From Helicoverpa zea (taxonomy: Eukaryota > Arthropoda > Insecta > Lepidoptera > Noctuidae): DNA of 64,000 bases. Shown here piece after piece: positions 1 through 12,200 of this stretch. Location: positions 15,500,001-15,564,000 of the forward strand of contig NC_061482.1 in the NCBI RefSeq assembly GCF_022581195.2. The letters are read 5' to 3'. The number at the start of each line of letters is the position of its first letter. The stretch's first letter is position 1. Below the pieces are notes generated by a model. It was not told the origin of the DNA, ran no database searches, and saw only the letters and a program-made list of their open reading frames with translations. Both the position numbers and the translations under genes were made by a program.

Positions 1-201
1 CGTCTGATTAGTCAAGTCCACATCATTTCTGGCTTGACCCTGGAGTTCATCCAACTTGGCGAGCAGGTCATTCAACTCGTCCTGTCTGTCGTGACCCTGG
101 TCTAGGAGACCACGGCCCTGTTTGATGGCGTCTTCTAGTTGTTGTAACGTGTCTTCGTTGTCGGCTACCAGGCGTTCTAGTTCCGCTGATTTCTCGTCGA
201 T
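1..201 (-). CDS. LanB2: LanB2 exon 23 (cut by window start): coiled coil
   Basis: Reads IDEKSAELERLVADNEDTLQ, AIKQGRGLLDQGHDRQDEL and LDELQGQARNDVD, in phase 0. No donor is visible before base 1, so the exon probably continues. The acceptor is CATCACCAG. Confidence 0.93.
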   Translation of the reverse strand, partial: MDEKSAELERLVADNEDTLQQLEDAIKQGRGLLDQGHDRQDELNDLLAKLDELQGQARNDVDLTNQT

Positions 202-3200
202 CTGGTGATGAAGATGAAGAATGTGTACTTGAGATACATTTACAGTTTTTTGCCGATATTTCTATGATCTCTCAAGATTTATTTATATTTTATATTTCTA
301 ATTACTAGGGCTTGCTACAATGTTTCTTCAAATTACTCGATTTTTTCTTTTCCTACTTATCAGGTCAACAGGCTGCACTAATTGAATTATTTACAAGAAT
401 GTCAATGGAAGAGCTCAAAATGAAAAAACAAGGCAAAATAAACAGTAAGTTCAACTTCTAGTATTCCGTTTATATATCTACTGTTTTGCTTACTGTAGAT
501 AAGACATTGCCATTATTTGTGTGAGGCTAATAACAAAATTCAATTTGTAGTAAAAAATCAACATATACGTGGAATATTGGAAACCCTTGTAAGGAGATAC
601 CTACAAAATATTGAGATTTGCTTCATAATTGCATCACAAATCAAGTATCAAAACGTCTTACCGTTTTATTCATCTCCCTAGCAGTATCCTTGAGTTTGTT
701 CAGCTTTATATCTGGTAGCAACGTGGTGTTGACCTCAGCATACAGGCCGAGAGCTTCCTCGTAAACCTCCTTAGCTCTCTTGAGCGCCTGGTCGGCTAAC
801 TCGGTCATGCTGTTCAGTTTGCCTGAAGCAGCGTTCAGCTCGTTTGTCAGGATTTGTACTTCGTTGCTGAGGAAAAATAAGCGTTATTATTATTATGAGA
901 GTAGGTGCTAAAACTTCTTGAGAAGTATTGAAATTGTTTGGTCGATCACATTTGGCTTTGCGACCATTTTTTGTTGAAGAATAACATCAGACCTAAGTTG
1001 ATGGTAATTACATGGTTTATGGGTAAACAGAATTTTGTACATATTATCATCTGTCCTACCCTTATCCCAACTTCTATTTAGAGTCAGCGCAGCACGTTTT
1101 ATCTTTCATACTTTTCGATCTGACTGATACTTATGCAGTACACATTTCTTACACAAATGCAAAAAGTGGTAGTAGTTACTACTACTTAAATGATCGATTG
1201 TCAATCGACTGTCGATCGATAATACTCTAAGTGGTTATTTAACCAACTCTAGGAGACACTAGAATACTATTTCTTTAAGGACTTACCTAATATTAGCCTG
1301 CTTAGTAATACCATCTTTAGCAATATTGTTGGCTGTGATCGAAGTATTGAACGCCTTATCAGCTATGTCTCGAATGTTCTTCGCTTCGTTTTCCAGTTTT
1401 TCTGCCAAGAGTCTGGACTCCTTGGCCAAAGCTGACATATCGACAGATTGTTTGCCGAACTGGTCGGATCTGTTGCGAGCTTTCGATAATGCTGCTGCAC
1501 CTTCGCCGTCCATATATTCCAATGCACTCTGGATTAAGAAGGATAATTTTAGAGTAGTGTTACACATCTAATGTAACTTTAATATTTATTTAGAATACCT
1601 TGTGTTTATTAGATATAACCAATAACGGTTCATTGATCCAGTTATCTTTAAAAGGTTCTGTAACTCACTAATAGGTGGCGTTGTGCTACATTACTAAGTT
1701 TTCGAAACTCGCCACTAGATGGTGCTATACCTATGACGCGCATTTCTGCATCGCGGTGTTAAGATTCTCCGTGACTTAATGGCTAATGACACAATACTAT
1801 ATTAATACTACCAAGCTAAAGATTTAAGAATACGTTTTTGGATAGGGATTTTTCGTCGGACTTCGTCCTGAGGACTTGGTCGCCGAAGCCAACCCTACTC
1901 AATACTCAATCAATTCTTTAATGCATACCATAATGTTTACGGTTGTTGTTCTATAGGTAATTTATGCCCAATTATGGACCCTGTCGGGCACATCACATAC
2001 GCTAGTAGGAGAGAGGAGGAAGCGCACTGAGTGTTTAATGCATATTTAATATGTTTTATTTAATGTATTATTATTAGGTAAGTAGTTAGTAATTTGGAGT
2101 TTAATTTTTTTATAATTATATATTATTTTTCTGTATTTAAATGTATAACAGTAGGATATTTTAAAGAAATTTTATTTATATTTAAGATATTCGTTTATAC
2201 TATATTAACATTTGTTTATAAGGTGTTCCTTTAGTTTATAGATTTTTTTTTAATATTTTTTTGTTTATTTTTTCCGGTAGTTTGTTATATATTTTGATGG
2301 ACATGACAGCAAAGTACTATCAGAGTGCATTTTTAGACGTGACGTTGGTAAATTCAGCCTATTTTTATGCCTTAGAGACATTTTTGTTTGTATATCCTGT
2401 CTTTTAGAAAAGAATTCTTGATACATTCGCACGAACTTACAAACTTCAAATATGTAAAGGCAGGGGAGGGATAAGATTTTGAGTTCCTGGAAGTGAGGTT
2501 TACAGCTGTCAGTGTCTTCGATATTCACTAGTATCCTAATAAGTTTTTTTTGTAGGGTAAACAGCGTGGGCGCGTCGGTTTTGTTAAAGTTAATTTCTAT
2601 GTTAGGGCCTTATCATACTAGCGGATTGCGAGCGTCTTCAAAGCGGAACGGACGCGCAACGAATACATTACGGGCGCGCAACGAACACGCCGCGCATACG
2701 CAGCGAATTCATTGCGGACGCGCAACAAATTCGTCGCGAAAAGCAGTGTTTTATTCGTTTGCAAGAAAACACAAAGTAGTCGCTCCATTCGATTATTGTT
2801 TGAATCCATTTTGTTACTGAGTGTATTGTACGTCGTTAATTTGCTACAAACACGCGACGAAAACGTTGCGAATTTGCCGTACGTCCGCGACGTCTTCGCT
2901 GAGCAGCCGCAGCGTGTTCGCGTCGCATTCGCTATTCGCCCGCTCCGCTTTGGAGACGCTCGCAACCCGCTAGTATGATAAGGCCCTTATGGTCTGTCAT
3001 CCAGTTTATTGTTGTGTCTAATATAGAATTTAATATTTCATTCAAGTTTATGTTATTTTCACAAGACGTAAGTAAAGATATGTCGTCTGCGAACAGAACA
3101 CATGGCTCATTAATATTATCAGGAAGGTCGTATTTGTTAACTAAAAATAAGAAACATCCTATTACGCTACCTGTACGTATTGACGCGGTAATTTGGTTGG

Positions 3201-6200
3201 TCATCATCCTCCGAGCCTTTTCCCAATCATGTTGGGGTCGGCTTCGGTAATTTGGTTAGTGTCGGATCTAATTAATTCTATTTCATTTTTGATAATATTG
3301 TAGTGTTCTATTTCTACTATTTGTTCTCTGTGTTTTAAAATAAGATACAAACCAGTCATAGCATTTACTGAGATGTTAAATTGAACTTTGTCGTATGCTT
3401 TTGTCATATCTAGTAAAAGTCCAATCGCGTATTTTTTATCATTTATGGAATCAAGAGCCTTTTGTATATATTTGTAAACAGCCAAAATTGTGGAACGGTT
3501 TCCACGGAAACCGTTTTGGCAGTCGTTAAATATGTACGATACTTTTCGCAAAACGCATAAACTCGGTTGCACATCGCTTTTTCGAATATTTTAGAAGCTG
3601 TCGGTAAAAGGGCAATAGGGCGATAGTTACTTGGGTCAGTTTTAGAATTCTTTTTATGAATAGGTTTTATAAGAGCTATTTTTAAGAGGTAAGGAAATGT
3701 ACCTTCTTCGAATGATTGGTGTAATAGTTTATAAAATGGCAAGGTTAATTCATTTGCTCATTCTCGAAGTTTTTACTGTACGTCCGCAACCGATAGCCGT
3801 TGACCGATTATTCTGCGTGTTGAAATACATCCCTGAGATGACACTACGTGCGTGGTTTTACTTCATGGCTATCTACCCCAAACTCCTACTACAGTGTGTG
3901 TATATTGAAAGGCTAAATCAATGAAAGCAGGATGCCATCTTTGAAATTGATGTCAAATATTGAATGTAAAATTATGAAAAAAATGGCGTATGCTTTGTTG
4001 GTTTTACTTAAGTAAATAAAAATATGAACACCCCTGCCGTTGGAATGCCTCTTTATAATATGGGAATATTAATAATTGTGCGCAGGAGTTAAATAACTCT
4101 GTAGGAGAAGAAGCCGCAGCCTACAGCGGGACAGTAAAAAGGCTAAAGATGATTAAAATAATGCATTTAAACAAAGGCAGTATTGTTACGATCATTTCCT
4201 TATTTAATGCAGTAGTTAAAAGTTTCTGAAGTGCCTTATTGATGTAAAGTGCATTGAACTGCATGAAGGTAGTACTTACGTTGATTTCCTTCTGTGCAGC
4301 TTCGATGGTGTCCTCAGCTTTGGAGACGTTGCCCTTACTCTTTTCAACAGCCTCGTTGCCATCGTAACTTTCGTCTTCAATCTTGAACAGCATGTTTCTG
4401 TGGACATATGAGATGTTTTACAAAAAAAAATACAAAATACAAAAATGTTTTATTTCTGTATTTCTGTAACTGTTTTAAGTCATGTGTTTTAAAAAACTAT
4501 TAAGTTTTTGCACCATTACCTAATTTTTCGCCACTTCCTAAAAGCTTTCTGACGTAATCAACAATTTTACAGACTAGTTGTTAGATATCAGGGTTCTCAT
4601 CTATACTAATAATAATATAACAGTCAAGTCTCATATTACAAGTAATGTAAAATAGTAAGCCAGCTGATCAGACAACGGGTTGACCGTAGCAAGCACAATT
4701 GGTCTTAATGCTGTCACTAAACTGTGGGCTAATTAATTTCTTAGGCTCCTTCAAGAGGTGTTGAAGAAACTATATAATATAAACCAGCTGTTCTTTACTG
4801 TTCTACTTTTTCCCGCACCAGGGCAGAAAGTAGCATTTGTATACTTTCCCGGGCTTTTGACTATCCACGTACCTTCGGGCCATTTGAAAGGATTCAAGTT
4901 GATTGCCTATATCTCACCTGACATCAGCCAGCTTATCAGCCAGTTCTGCAAGGTTATCAGTGAGGCTGTCTCCCGGCCCGTTGCCGAGCTCAGCCTGAGC
5001 CTCCTGAGATTCAAGATAATTGCTTATATCTCACCTAACATCAGCCAGTCTATCAGCCAGTTCTATAAGGTTATCAGTGAGGCTGTCTCCCGGCCCGTTG
5101 CCGAGCTCAGCTTGAGCCTCCTGAGATTCAAGATGTTTGCCTATAGCTCACCTGACATCAGCCAGCTTATCAGCGAGTTCTGTAAGGTTATCAGTGAGGC
5201 TGTCTCCCGGCCCGTTGCCGAGCTCAGCTCGAGCCTCCTGAGATTAAAGATGTTTGCCTATATCTCACCTAACATCAGCCAGCCTATCAGCGAATTCTGC
5301 AAGGTTATCAGTGAGGCAGTCTCCCGGCCCGTTGCCGAGCTCTGTTTGAGCCTCCTGAAATTAAAGATGTTTGCCTATATCTCACCTAACATCAGCCAGC
5401 CTATCAGCGAGTTCTGCAAGGTTATCAGTGAGGCAGGCTCCCGGCCAGTTGCCGAGCTCAGCTTGAGCCTCCTGAGATTCAAGATGTTTGCCTATATCTC
5501 ACCTAACATCAGCCAGCCTATCAGCGAGTTCTGCAAGGTTATCAGTGAGGCTGTCTCCTGGCCCGTTGCCGAGCTCAGCTTGAGCCTCCTGAGATAAGCG
5601 CTCGATCTCGCTGCGAACTGTTTGCAGCTCATTGTCGAAGTCCGCGTTTTCCACCACGGTGGGGGATTTGGAGATCTTTGCTAGAATCTGCGAAAGGAAC
5701 AATTTGATAAAATGATGTATTTAATTTTATACAGAGGAAAATTTTGTTTGTTTCTTTGTAATGGATACATAGTTGGATGGTTGGATATACTTATAAAACG
5801 GATGTAAATAGTTATTGAGTTTACTACCGGACCGATTTTAAAAATTCTTTCACTATTAGTAAGCTATATTATCTGCGAGTAACATAGTAAATAGATAATA
5901 GATAGTAAATAGATTTTAAGTAAGGTGTAAAGTTGCTAAGTATGATGATCTTTGTAGGAAGTTTTATTGTACTTAAAGGTATTATGTACTTTCTTTTCAA
6001 TTGCTGATTTATGTGGTTTTCAAACATTATCCATAGCCTATGCAAGCTGGTGTGAACGCAAACAATGGCTATATTACAAAGCTGCACTAGATTTCAATAT
6101 TCTATTTTTGGATATTTAAGCTATAGTTCTTAAAATCTTGGAGGGCCCGTCCCTCCCTAAGGATGATAACTGCACTAGAAAATGCATTAAAAAAATATCC

Positions 6201-9200
6201 GTGATCTTGTTTTTTTTTTCCGAAATCTCAATTTAACAGAATTATTTCCAAATTCATTCCCAATGCTTCCCACAAGACTTACGTCATCAAGTTCCTTCAG
6301 CTCCCTCCTGTGTTGATTGACAGCATCCAACACGAGGTTGTAGCAAGGAGGACAGTCTTCACAGCCCTGGCCATCCGCACGACGCTTCTTGTTCTCCATA
6401 CATCTGTGGATAGAGGTATATTTAGTTGGTTCTATGAGTTAAGTGCAGTGATTGAGTTTGACGTCTATTTAAACAAAATAGTTTATACTAGCTGTTCCTG
6501 GTAGGTCCAAATACGTGAAATAGAAATTGTATCTGATTACTTCATTTAAGTCGGTGTGGTAATTTCGACGTGACAGAACGGACGGATAGACTTGGCATTC
6601 GTAATTATACTGTTGTCCACCAAGTCAATCACGTTAAAACGGTTGCTATTACACTTTAAGATAATGTATTTTTTTTTTGTACAGTGCACATGTGTTCCTT
6701 GTATTTCTATCCTACGTAAAATCATATATAAAATCCTTGTATTTCTTCAAGAACAAGGCCGTGATAACAGAGTAGGTGGTACACACGAAGGACAAAATAA
6801 GTGTACACGACTGATATACTTCACAAACAAAAAAAAGTATTAAATCGGACCATCCGTTTGGGAGCAACGGACGGGTTGTAATATATATAATAACATTCAC
6901 CAAAGTTATAACAACCCGTCGTTTCTCTGCACTCCTCAGCTGAGAACCCGTACTTTAAAGGTCCTCTCGGCTGTAAGATGCTCACCTGTCACAGCGGCGT
7001 CCTTCAACGTTTTCCTGGCAGGAGCACTGTCCTGACATGTCGCACTGGTAGTTGGTGGAGCCCCACTCGTCACAGTCGCAGTCTCTGCAGCCCTCAGCCG
7101 AGAACCCGTAGTGGTACGCGCGGCAGCGGTCGCAGTGTTTCCTAGAATAATATGGAGATGTATGGTATTGGTTTAAATGCCAAAGAACTGGATAGTATGA
7201 ATAGAACCTAATTTTCTTCCCGTGAAGCTGTCATTTGTAGCCTCGAGGGTCGTATCCTGGTTTATCTAAGTAGAGTTCCTATTAGATTTTTAAAGTTTCG
7301 TTTCATTTACATTGTCTTCAAATCAAACTGACTGTAGCCGCCGAATGTGAGCAGGCTCACTGGGACCTCCAATGTAAACGTAAAAATAAATATTATTTTT
7401 CATTCGCAGTATGCTAACAATACGCCAAACGTAGTACGTAATAACGTATCTTCGGTTAGATGTGAAAGAAAAAGTAAGAATATGCATAGAAATACAATAA
7501 AAAGTGAAAAGTGCTGATTTACCAGCCTGATATTTACTAACATTTATTGAGTTTGAATGTGACCAAGTCGACATAACCAAAACGCTAATGATGTGCCAAA
7601 AGTCGCTATGTCACCTTGCTTATTGTATTACTTATCTATCTATCTGACCTTTCCATCGAAGTAATGATATAAGGAGTAACGGTTCTTACCCATCGATACC
7701 AGGTTTGCAGTAGCACTGTCCGTTGAAGGGGTCGCAGGTATTGTTGTAAGATCCCTCCAGGTTGCACTCGCAGGGTTCACAACCCTCGCCTGAGTTGATG
7801 TTGAAGTATCCATCCTATTAAAAAAATAATGAGTTAGTAAAGCTTGTAAAGTGTTGTTTTATCATAAGACCTTAAAGAATAAGGGCCTTACTACAAAAAC
7901 TTTAAACCCTGTTTTACACTTGTCTAATAAAATTTTGGCTGCAAAATGAACCATATGTCAACGTCATAATTTGTCATTTTTTTAGACAAGGCATAAACTG
8001 ACGTTTAAAAGTTTTTGTGGTAAGACGGTAAGTGTTACTTTTCTCGAATAAATTAAATAAATAGATTATAGGTGATCTGCTAAAGTAGTTCAAAAGTTAT
8101 GAGTTGTTTAAAGAGACGAGTATAGAAAGTTGAGATTTTTTAGCTTTCTGCCTTTCTTGTTTGTTCAGTATCTACGAATTATTGTGTCTTTGTTCTTAAA
8201 ATTCTATCGCGCTGCTGAGTATCGAAGTTTAGACTAGCCATTACTCGTCATGCAAATCTGGTTTGACAATCCTAAGCATTGTTTTACCACTTGACTTTCC
8301 TTTGGTCAGATTGGTGACTTTGACGGCTGCACGACGGTTATTGTTAACATACAACCCACACTAGTTTGAACTCACCTCGCACTTGTCACAGTTCTTGCCG
8401 ATCACATGTGGGTGACAAGTACAGAAGCCGGTGTACCCATCACACTGCGGAGGCCCTTCAGCGCTCTCAACAGTTCCCGCCTCGTGACACTGGCACGGCT
8501 TGCAGTCACCTTTCTGTTTAGGGTCGAGAGCGTCGCCGAAGAAACCTAAGGTATGGAGAGCAGTGGTGTTGCATATGAAAGGGTACAGTATTAGCTAGAG
8601 GGGAGAATTTATCAAGATTGCTTTTACGTTCCTTTTGGCGAACCAAGAAGCTTATATGTAACTTTTACAATGGATGCGCTAAATGGAGAGTACATACTTT
8701 GCACGTACGGATACTCTTTGCATGGAAATATCTTTATCATAATTAACTACGTTCGGGAACCGGATGAGAAGTAGTCTAATCACAATGGATCATAACGTGG
8801 AAGCGTAAAAAACAGAAGAAATAAACAAATAACCTCGCTCATAATCAAAAGAATGGTTACAATATAATCACTTACCACTCAAACACTTATCACAATGTTC
8901 GCCAGCAGTGTTATAGATGCACTTGAGACACTCCCCGGTGGTTCTGTTGCAGTTGCCAACAGCATTTGGATCTACATTGCCGTTACATTGACAAAGTTCG
9001 CACTGTTTGGGAGGTCCAAACTGGCCAGTTGGGTCCCCGAAGTAGCCGTCGGCACATACCTCGCATTTTGGTCCTGAAAATTAGGTTTTAATTAGAAAAT
9101 GAGCTTAATATTTTACCTAGCTTCTTAAATGTTTAAATGAACTGCATAGTACAAATTACTTGCAACAGATTTTATATCAAGGTGATGCTTGATGTGTTGT

Positions 9201-12200
9201 AGTGGTCATCATTAGCCTGTTTTGTCGAGAAGAGCTCAATTCTTTTTCGGATTTAATCTTCAGCTATTATGGTAATTGAGGAGATTTCATTGTTTCATGT
9301 TAGTGTCACGATACAAGATTTACTTTTAAAAACTATTTTCATCAAACGAAATTCATTCTTAACAAGTCCTAAAACCACACGTCGTCTCTTATTAAGAACG
9401 ATTCTTCATCAATTCTCTCATTCTTCCTCAAATACACAAATTCTTACCAGCATAACCCTCAGGGCAGTCAGTACATACGATGCTTCCATCCATGAGTTGG
9501 ATGCAGCCACTGTCCTTAGGACACGGGCAGGGCTTGCAGTCATCTGGCGTACCAGCGATCGCGTTGCCATAGAAACCCTTGGCGCAAAGCTCGCAGTTGC
9601 TGCCAGTCGTGTTGTGTTTGCAGATACAGAAACCTGAGGAAATAAATTCGAGATTTACGCAGGAAATTAGTTAAAACTACATCTTCTCTCACTTTAAAGT
9701 CAAATTCGTTTATTGGAATTTAAACTATTTTATATTAGCACTTTTTCACGTCATATAACATTGCGCATGAGGTAGATAATGCATATTAACCTAGTTTCAA
9801 CTACTTAGACCCAATTTGACGATTATGTAAAGTAAGTGTTCCTACCACCTACTTACCTGCACCTACTTTCTCTTCGGAGCACAAGTTTTGGTCTTTTTAT
9901 GTTATTTATAAATAAACCTTTCTTTTGTTTTATTAAAAGCAAGACGCGACATAAATAAACGAGGGTAAAAAGAAGCACTTTGACATAGAAAACTTACCAG
10001 TAGCAGTATCACAAATATGCGCATGACCATTACAATCACAAGGAATACAGGTCGAATAAGGTCCACCATTCGCTGGTTCATGCTTATATCCCGGAGCGCA
10101 CTCTTCACAGTAATCTCCTACATACGCCTTCGGACAGGAGCATTTCTCCACCCAATTAGCTGCAGCAGAACCTTTCTCCCTTCCAACCTTAGCTGTGTCC
10201 AACTTGAAGTTCATCAGGTACCCTTCACCAGGCTTGTTGTAGGTTCCTCTAATTTTGATAGCAGTTAAGTTTTGGAGCAGAGATATGAATTCAAAGTTGG
10301 ATAGTGTTGGGGACCAGCCGTAACGAGGGTCTTCGTGGAGACGGAACGTGTATTCTTGTGCCTGAAACAAGTTTTTTTTTTTGAGAATATGGATTGTTGA
10401 ATCGCGATTTGCGATGCTCAGCTGTTTAATATTTTTTGTAAAGAAGTTTTTTTATGTTTATTTGATTGCTTGAGTGTAAAGGGATCGTGTTTATGGATAT
10501 AAAGAAACAAATGAGATAGTTTTTATAACTAGCTGTTTCACCCATGCTGATGCAAGCAACGCAAAGGTCCTAATGTCATTGAAAATTTGAAGAATCCAGC
10601 ACTTACGCAAGAATACAGACTCAGATTTTAATAATTTTTAAACATGCATTTAAGAGTCCAAGAACAGTTTTAGTTGTTATATAACTAGCGGGAATCGAAC
10701 CCACGGCACTCAAAGCAACAGTAAAACGCTTAGCCAGTTGAAATAAGTTCAGTCAAAATAAACGAAGTTAATCAGGATCAACAATACAAATAAAAAATAT
10801 ATTTCGCAGTAGTATACAATCAGCAGAAAACAAAAAACAATCTTTTACAGTCGCCTCTAGCTTTCAATCTCAAAATAGAAAACATAGACCACACAATTAT
10901 TACAAAAGTCGCTAAACAAAGTACCAAAATTCGCAGATATTATTAATAAAATGACAGCATACCTGGTTAGTAGGCTCAGGGTTATTCTGAGCGTAAATAT
11001 TGATGGACACAGAAGCTCTTGGCCCTTCCAATATGATGTCCTGGGCAGACGGGTAGCCTCTCACTTCGCCAAGACGAAGAGAGAACTTCAGGTCATGGTT
11101 GTAGGAAGGCCTCTGGTCTCCGAGGAACTGGCTTGAGGCGACGAAGTATAGGGTTTCAACTCCTTGAGAGGCGACAGCTGGGGAAGAAAAATAGGTAATT
11201 TAAAGGAATGTTAGCAAATGATGTATGAATATTTTGATATAAATTCAATAGATTTTGTTCTGAAATTAAAATTTTATCAAACTAGCCTCGCATGCTCATA
11301 TCTGGCTCTACTCAACATCGCTTTTACGAATCAAAGAATAATAATAACGGACTGATCTTACAAGGCTAAATAATCAAAGAACCTGGTTCATTTTGTAATG
11401 TCTCTAACTTAAACTGAATTACCTAATGAACCAGGTCATGCAATCGATCCAGTATTGTGAATACTTTGTAATATTATTAAAGTTACTCTATTGGCCCAAA
11501 CAAACTCACCAATATTCTGTGTGTTAGCGTTAAACTGCAGTTTAGCGGTTCTTTCCTGGTCATCTTCAGCGGCCCATTTTTCCGAGTCTCTGATGAAGTG
11601 GGCGCTGGTCTCATGAGCCTGGTACTTGGGTGCTGAGCTACACTGCGAGGAGTGGCCGAAACAGAAGCAGGGTGTACAGCCAAACTCATTCACTATGTCC
11701 AAGTTGAAGAAACCTGGTTTGCACCTATAAGTAAGATATAGGTTAGTAAAATGTATGTAAAAGAGTAATGATATGATGCGTGGGCAATAAGGCAACTCGT
11801 GACACTCTTTTATGCACTGCGTTACCTAGCAAGAATCATTTAAATGTAACGTTAGCTAAAACAAAAAAGAACTTCGCATGTAAGACTAATACAGTCCTTA
11901 TTGTTAAGAATTTCAGGATAGTTAGAAACTTGTAAGCATATCTAGTAGAAGGCATTATGTATGTAAAGGTAGACGTATATAAATGTTCGTAAATATTTAT
12001 GCAAGAAATAAACATTTTTAATATCATTTCGAGAGTTGATCATGGCAGACTTGCGCTCAAAAAACACACCTATAAATTCCAAAACTTGAATAAAAAACTC
12101 ACTCTCTACACCGTTTTCCTTCAACATTCTGCTTGCAAAGACAGACGCCAGTCTGAGGGTCACACTGAGGAGTATTCCCGTAGGACCCAGACTCGTTACA

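Larger units (their letters stand above)
2265..3765 (-). mobile_element. Dead Jockey-group LINE reverse transcriptase fragment
   Basis: Minus-strand RT pieces in LanB2 intron 20. In order: FYKLLHQSFEEGTFP and NYRPIALLPTASKIFEK (near 3740-3560), NGFRGNRSTILAVYKYIQKA and LLDMTKAYDKV (near 3540-3380), CVLFADDISLLTSC (catalytic box, near 3100), then LPCLYIFEVCKFVRMYQEFF in the C-terminal part (near 2450). Frameshifts and an internal deletion between AYDKV and the FADD box break it. Two later insertions interrupt it: a short repeat near 3195-3246 and a 382-bp MITE at 2605-2986, beyond which the same frame resumes. Confidence 0.85.

Noticed and set aside
4891..5592. Regular repeats suggesting a CRISPR array
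   Set aside because: The units are directly adjacent with no spacers and copy an exon boundary in an animal gene.
5503..5592. Tandem alternative exons in LanB2
   Set aside because: The mini-introns between units would be about 31 nt, too short to splice, and an 86-nt unit exon would shift the frame.
4758..5597. Long plus-strand ORF of 279 codons with a 39-residue repeat
   Set aside because: It is the antisense of the 117-bp LanB2 boundary array; the period is divisible by three, so the frame stays open by chance. No independent support.
9269..9637. Plus-strand ORF of 122 codons
   Set aside because: It is the shadow of LanB2 exon 13 on the other strand.
10680..10745. Possible tRNA gene on the minus strand
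   Set aside because: Box A/B-like motifs are present but no cloverleaf pairing; it is a SINE head.
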